Shown here: positions 61,659 through 64,000 of the stretch, piece after piece | Position numbering within the stretch: position 1 is the first letter of the stretch | How the letters are laid out: the number at the start of each line of letters is the position of its first letter | Source of the DNA: an uncultured Nocardioides sp. | Lineage (GTDB): Bacteria; Actinomycetota; Actinomycetes; Propionibacteriales; Nocardioidaceae | Length of the DNA: 64,000 nucleotides | Assembly: GCF_947489365.1 (NCBI RefSeq) | Contig: NZ_CANLDB010000002.1 | Location: 310,001-374,000 of the forward strand | Reading direction: 5' to 3' | Position numbers and translations under genes: made by a program | Notes under the pieces: generated by a model | Database searches by the model: none | The model's input: the letters and a program-made list of their open reading frames with translations, nothing else | Told to the model about the DNA's origin: nothing

Positions 61659-63582
61659 CCGCTCTCCGAAAGACGGGCTCGCGCTCGCTCACCGGCTGGT
61701 GTCCGCTGGGGTCCCCGTGGTCGTTGTGCGGCCCGGAGACCGGCCTTCGCGGGGCTGGCAGGACCTCACCGCCGACCAGTGCGACCTGTCGTCGTACCGG
61801 CCCGGGAAGGACGCCCTCGCGATGGTCGGCGGACACGGCATCGACGCCGTCGACGTCGATACCAAGGCCGGTGGCTCGGTGGACCATCTGCCGCCGTTCA
61901 AGTCCTACGGGGTGACCCGGACGCCATCGGGCGGCACCCACCACCTCGTGCCGTCGTCGGGCCTCGGCAAGGTCAGCCCGCTCCACACGCCTCTGGGGCC
62001 GGTGGGCGACTACGTCGGCGGGCGACCGGACGGCACCGGTCGACTGCTGTTGTTCCTCCCCGGCTCGGTCCGCACCAAGTACCCGGACGGCGGCTACGTC
62101 GAGGACACCGCGTGGGACGTCGAGGGGTGCCTTGCCGCCGACCCGGACCCCGACCTCGTCGCCGCGTTGACCGAGGCTGGTGGCTCGCGCGAGAGGCGTC
62201 GAGACCACCACGTCGACACCTCGCCTTGGCTGGACCCGATTCTCGGTCCGCACCCGTATGCCGGGAAGGCCGTGCGCGCCGAGCTGGCTCGGCTGGACGA
62301 GTGCGCGGACCTCGGGTGGGACGGCCCGCACTGGGATGCGACCACGTACGCCGTGGCGTGCAACTTGGTGGAGTTCGGCAACTCCAACTGGTCGGGATAC
62401 GACTTGGACGAGTTGCACGACGAGTTCATGGCGCGAGCTCCCGCAGACGCCGACTTCACCGCCACGCACCACGAGGCCAAGTGGGCCTCGGCGTTGAACA
62501 CGGTCGACGGCGGAGGCAGGCCGTCACCGGACACCAACGCCGCCGACGTCTTCGACGACCTGCCCGCCGAGCCGGACAACCCCGGCGCCGAGGCGGGCCA
62601 GGAGCTGACCGATGCACTCGGCGGGAAGTTCGCCCGGCTGTCGTTGTCGGCACTGCTGGACCCCGACCGGCCCCCTCGCGAGTACGTGGTCGACCCGTTG
62701 CTGGCCACCGGTACGTCGGTCGCGCTCGTCGCCCCCGCCGGGCACCGCAAGTCGCTGTTGCTGTTGCGGCTTGCGTTGGCGGTGGCGCGCGGTGAAGACG
62801 ACTTCGCCGGGATGCCAATCCCGCGAGCGCGGCGGGTGTTCTACGTCGACATGGAGAACACCGAGGACGACTTGCGTGAGCGGCTGACGTCGTTCGGCGT
62901 CGGCCCCGGCGACGACGTCGACCGGTTCATCTTGATCTCCCTGCCGAGCATGAGCCCGCTCGACACCGCCACCGGTGGCGCCGAGCTCCTGGCCGCGCTC
63001 GACGCCTACGGGTTGGAGCCCGGCGACCTCGTGGTCTTGGACTCCTACCAGCGGATCACGGAGGCCGGGGAGAACGACTCCGACACCACGCGCGGCTACT
63101 ACCGCCACACCGGAGTCCACCTGAAGGCGCGCGGCTACACCGTGGTCCGCACCGACAACACCGGCAAGGACGTGAAGCGCGGCGCCCGAGGCAGCTCGGG
63201 CAAGCGGGACGACGTCGACGTGGAGTACCTGATCGAGTCGGCCGGCAACCAGATGGAGATCGCGGTCGGCAAGGCGCGGCAGCGCGGCGTCGACCGGATG
63301 GTGTTGACGGTCGTCACCGACGCCGAGGGGCGCACGACGTTCACCGCGTTGGACGCTCGCCGCGCGAAGACGAAGGTGGACCGAGCCGTGGAGCTGCTGG
63401 ACTCGCTCGGGTTGCCGGTCGACGTCAGCCAGCGCGAAGCGATCCGGCGCGCGGACGACGCGCAACAGGGTGTGGCCACCCAGGAGCGGGTCGGCCGCGA
63501 CACCTTGCGGGAGGCGGTTGTTCTGCGTCAGGAGCGCGCGGATAGCGGCCCGCGCGCCTTCCCCGACGACGGCTTCATCTAG
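61651..63582 (+). CDS. Prim-pol and RepA-like AAA ATPase fusion
   Basis: This 643 aa protein joins a bifunctional primase-polymerase N-terminal domain to a RepA/RecA-type ATPase. The prim-pol part shows GIDAVDVDTKAGG (catalytic Asp-x-Asp) and RTPSGGTHHLV. The ATPase part has a P-loop VALVAPAGHRKSLLLL, in which Arg replaces the usual Gly before Lys, Walker B LVVLDSYQRITEAG, and VRTDNTGKDVKRG. Such fusions prime and unwind DNA in plasmids and phage-like elements. The GTG start at 61651 has a strong GGAGG site. It corresponds to the ATPase of element 1. Confidence 0.85.
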   Translation: MADRSPKDGLALAHRLVSAGVPVVVVRPGDRPSRGWQDLTADQCDLSSYRPGKDALAMVGGHGIDAVDVDTKAGGSVDHLPPFKSYGVTRTPSGGTHHLVPSSGLGKVSPLHTPLGPVGDYVGGRPDGTGRLLLFLPGSVRTKYPDGGYVEDTAWDVEGCLAADPDPDLVAALTEAGGSRERRRDHHVDTSPWLDPILGPHPYAGKAVRAELARLDECADLGWDGPHWDATTYAVACNLVEFGNSNWSGYDLDELHDEFMARAPADADFTATHHEAKWASALNTVDGGGRPSPDTNAADVFDDLPAEPDNPGAEAGQELTDALGGKFARLSLSALLDPDRPPREYVVDPLLATGTSVALVAPAGHRKSLLLLRLALAVARGEDDFAGMPIPRARRVFYVDMENTEDDLRERLTSFGVGPGDDVDRFILISLPSMSPLDTATGGAELLAALDAYGLEPGDLVVLDSYQRITEAGENDSDTTRGYYRHTGVHLKARGYTVVRTDNTGKDVKRGARGSSGKRDDVDVEYLIESAGNQMEIAVGKARQRGVDRMVLTVVTDAEGRTTFTALDARRAKTKVDRAVELLDSLGLPVDVSQREAIRRADDAQQGVATQERVGRDTLREAVVLRQERADSGPRAFPDDGFI

Positions 63583-63593
63583 GCGCGCGGGTG

Positions 63594-63632
63594 CCGAGCC
63601 GCGCGGCCCCGCACGCTAGCCGCGCGGCTCGG
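63594..63632 (+). terminator. Hairpin terminator of the element 2 replication module
   Basis: CCGAGCCGCGCGGC and GCCGCGCGGCTCGG are perfect 14-bp arms with an 11-base loop, 11 bp past the stop at 63582. A short T-run follows at a few bases. Confidence 0.75.
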
Positions 63633-64000
63633 CGTTTCCGCAGGTCGGAGAAGAGATTGAAGCGCGCGGGTAGGTATCCGCGCGGTGCCGCGCGCGGCAG
63701 GACTCGGGCACCTGAGCCGGGCGCGCGGCGGCTCCCGCTCCCTAGGGAGCCGCGCGCCCGCGCGCCCCGCCGATCAAGGGAGAAGGACACCCACTCCTGG
63801 TTGGACATCACCGGGTGCGGCGAAGGCGCAGCGCGTCCACCGCGTCCGACCGCGCCCGTGGTGATGGACGCGGTCGGCGGAGGTCCGGCGAAGAAGCACG
63901 AAAGCCGAGAGCCGAGAGCCGGGAGCCGGGAGCCGAGAGCCGAGAGCCGAGAGGCGGAGTAGCTGCCGCGCGGCGCGCTCGCTGTGAAGGCAAACGCGCC
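63633..64000. repeat. GC-rich palindromes and 7-bp tandem repeat, end of window
   Basis: No convincing gene is seen here. A second GC-rich hairpin lies at about 63719-63759 (arms GGGCGCGCGG and CCGCGCGCCC with a bulge). The 14-mer GCGTCCACCGCGTC shared with element 1 is at 63833-63846. Seven 7-bp units of GCCGAGA or GCCGGGA run from 63904 to 63952. Confidence 0.65.

Larger units (their letters stand above)
58490..64000. mobile_element. Element 2: serine-integrase element in tadA, right end outside window
   Basis: The element starts where tadA codons stop (about 58490) and runs past the window. It encodes a large serine integrase, an unknown 242 aa protein, and a four-gene replication-like module whose first two products resemble those of element 1 and whose last is also a RepA-like ATPase. 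The right att site is not visible, so the exact core is undetermined. GCGCGC-rich hairpins and 7-bp tandem repeats follow the module. Confidence 0.88.

Noticed and set aside
63591..63962. An open frame of 123 codons with Arg/Pro-rich sequence
   Set aside because: It is built from GC-rich hairpins and the 7-bp repeat, with no ribosome site or domain; I treat it as non-coding.

Overview
The window is high-GC DNA with GTG starts and many ATGA or GTGA gene overlaps. Gene content (actinobacterial tmRNA with tag ADSKRSHFALAA, prfB and ftsEX-smpB clusters, DUF3039, DUF3048, DUF3558, an IdeR-type iron box, a Tad pilus locus) points to an actinobacterium, most likely Nocardioidaceae or Nocardioides-like. 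The genus is inferred from gene content, not from a marker search.

Bases 1-46 kb are ordinary chromosome. In order: an ArsR fragment; a polar amino acid ABC transporter; an RDD protein; a MarR-MFS efflux pair; hpd divergent from an Lrp/AsnC regulator; psuG-psuK; a siderophore/haem-type ABC uptake operon under an iron box; an M28 aminopeptidase; an AlgH-DUF3039-helicase operon; a TetR regulator and DUF3048 lipoprotein; a FabG-type reductase; HIT and SCO6745 proteins; two tandem M15 peptidase paralogues, one stripped of its zinc ligands; a YcaQ/AlkX-type protein; a Tat-exported molybdopterin oxidoreductase; tmRNA; ribD; two tandem BLUF photoreceptors after smpB; an M23 peptidase-ftsX-ftsE cluster; a GH13 amylosucrase-like enzyme; prfB; a fused E1 dehydrogenase; an SDR; CAP and VOC proteins. 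Two intergenic gaps carry an interspersed palindromic repeat family.

Bases 42.3-64 kb hold a Tad (Flp) pilus operon, read on the minus strand, that has been invaded twice. The tadA ATPase gene is cut in its Walker A codons by an 11.3-kb serine-integrase element (element 1, about 46,821-58,125). It is cut again about 370 bp further toward its 5' end by a second serine-integrase element (element 2, from about 58,490 past the window end). Element 1 has an 8-bp core repeat at both ends, TTGAGCAT; joining the two flanks rebuilds an intact P-loop reading frame. tadC also carries a single frameshift.

The two elements use different integrases, but both carry a run of tightly overlapping genes: a 112-114 aa protein, then a 45 aa microprotein of identical length, then a small basic or zinc protein, then a RepA-like AAA ATPase (fused to a prim-pol domain in element 2). 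Element 1 additionally has a lone phage major-capsid-like gene, a terminase-small-subunit-like zinc protein, a Panacea (DUF4065) antitoxin with a convergent small ORF, unknown membrane proteins and a DnaA-box cluster beside its right end. Together this looks like a family of replicating phage-satellite-like integrative elements that target tadA. This is the part of the window most likely to be undescribed.
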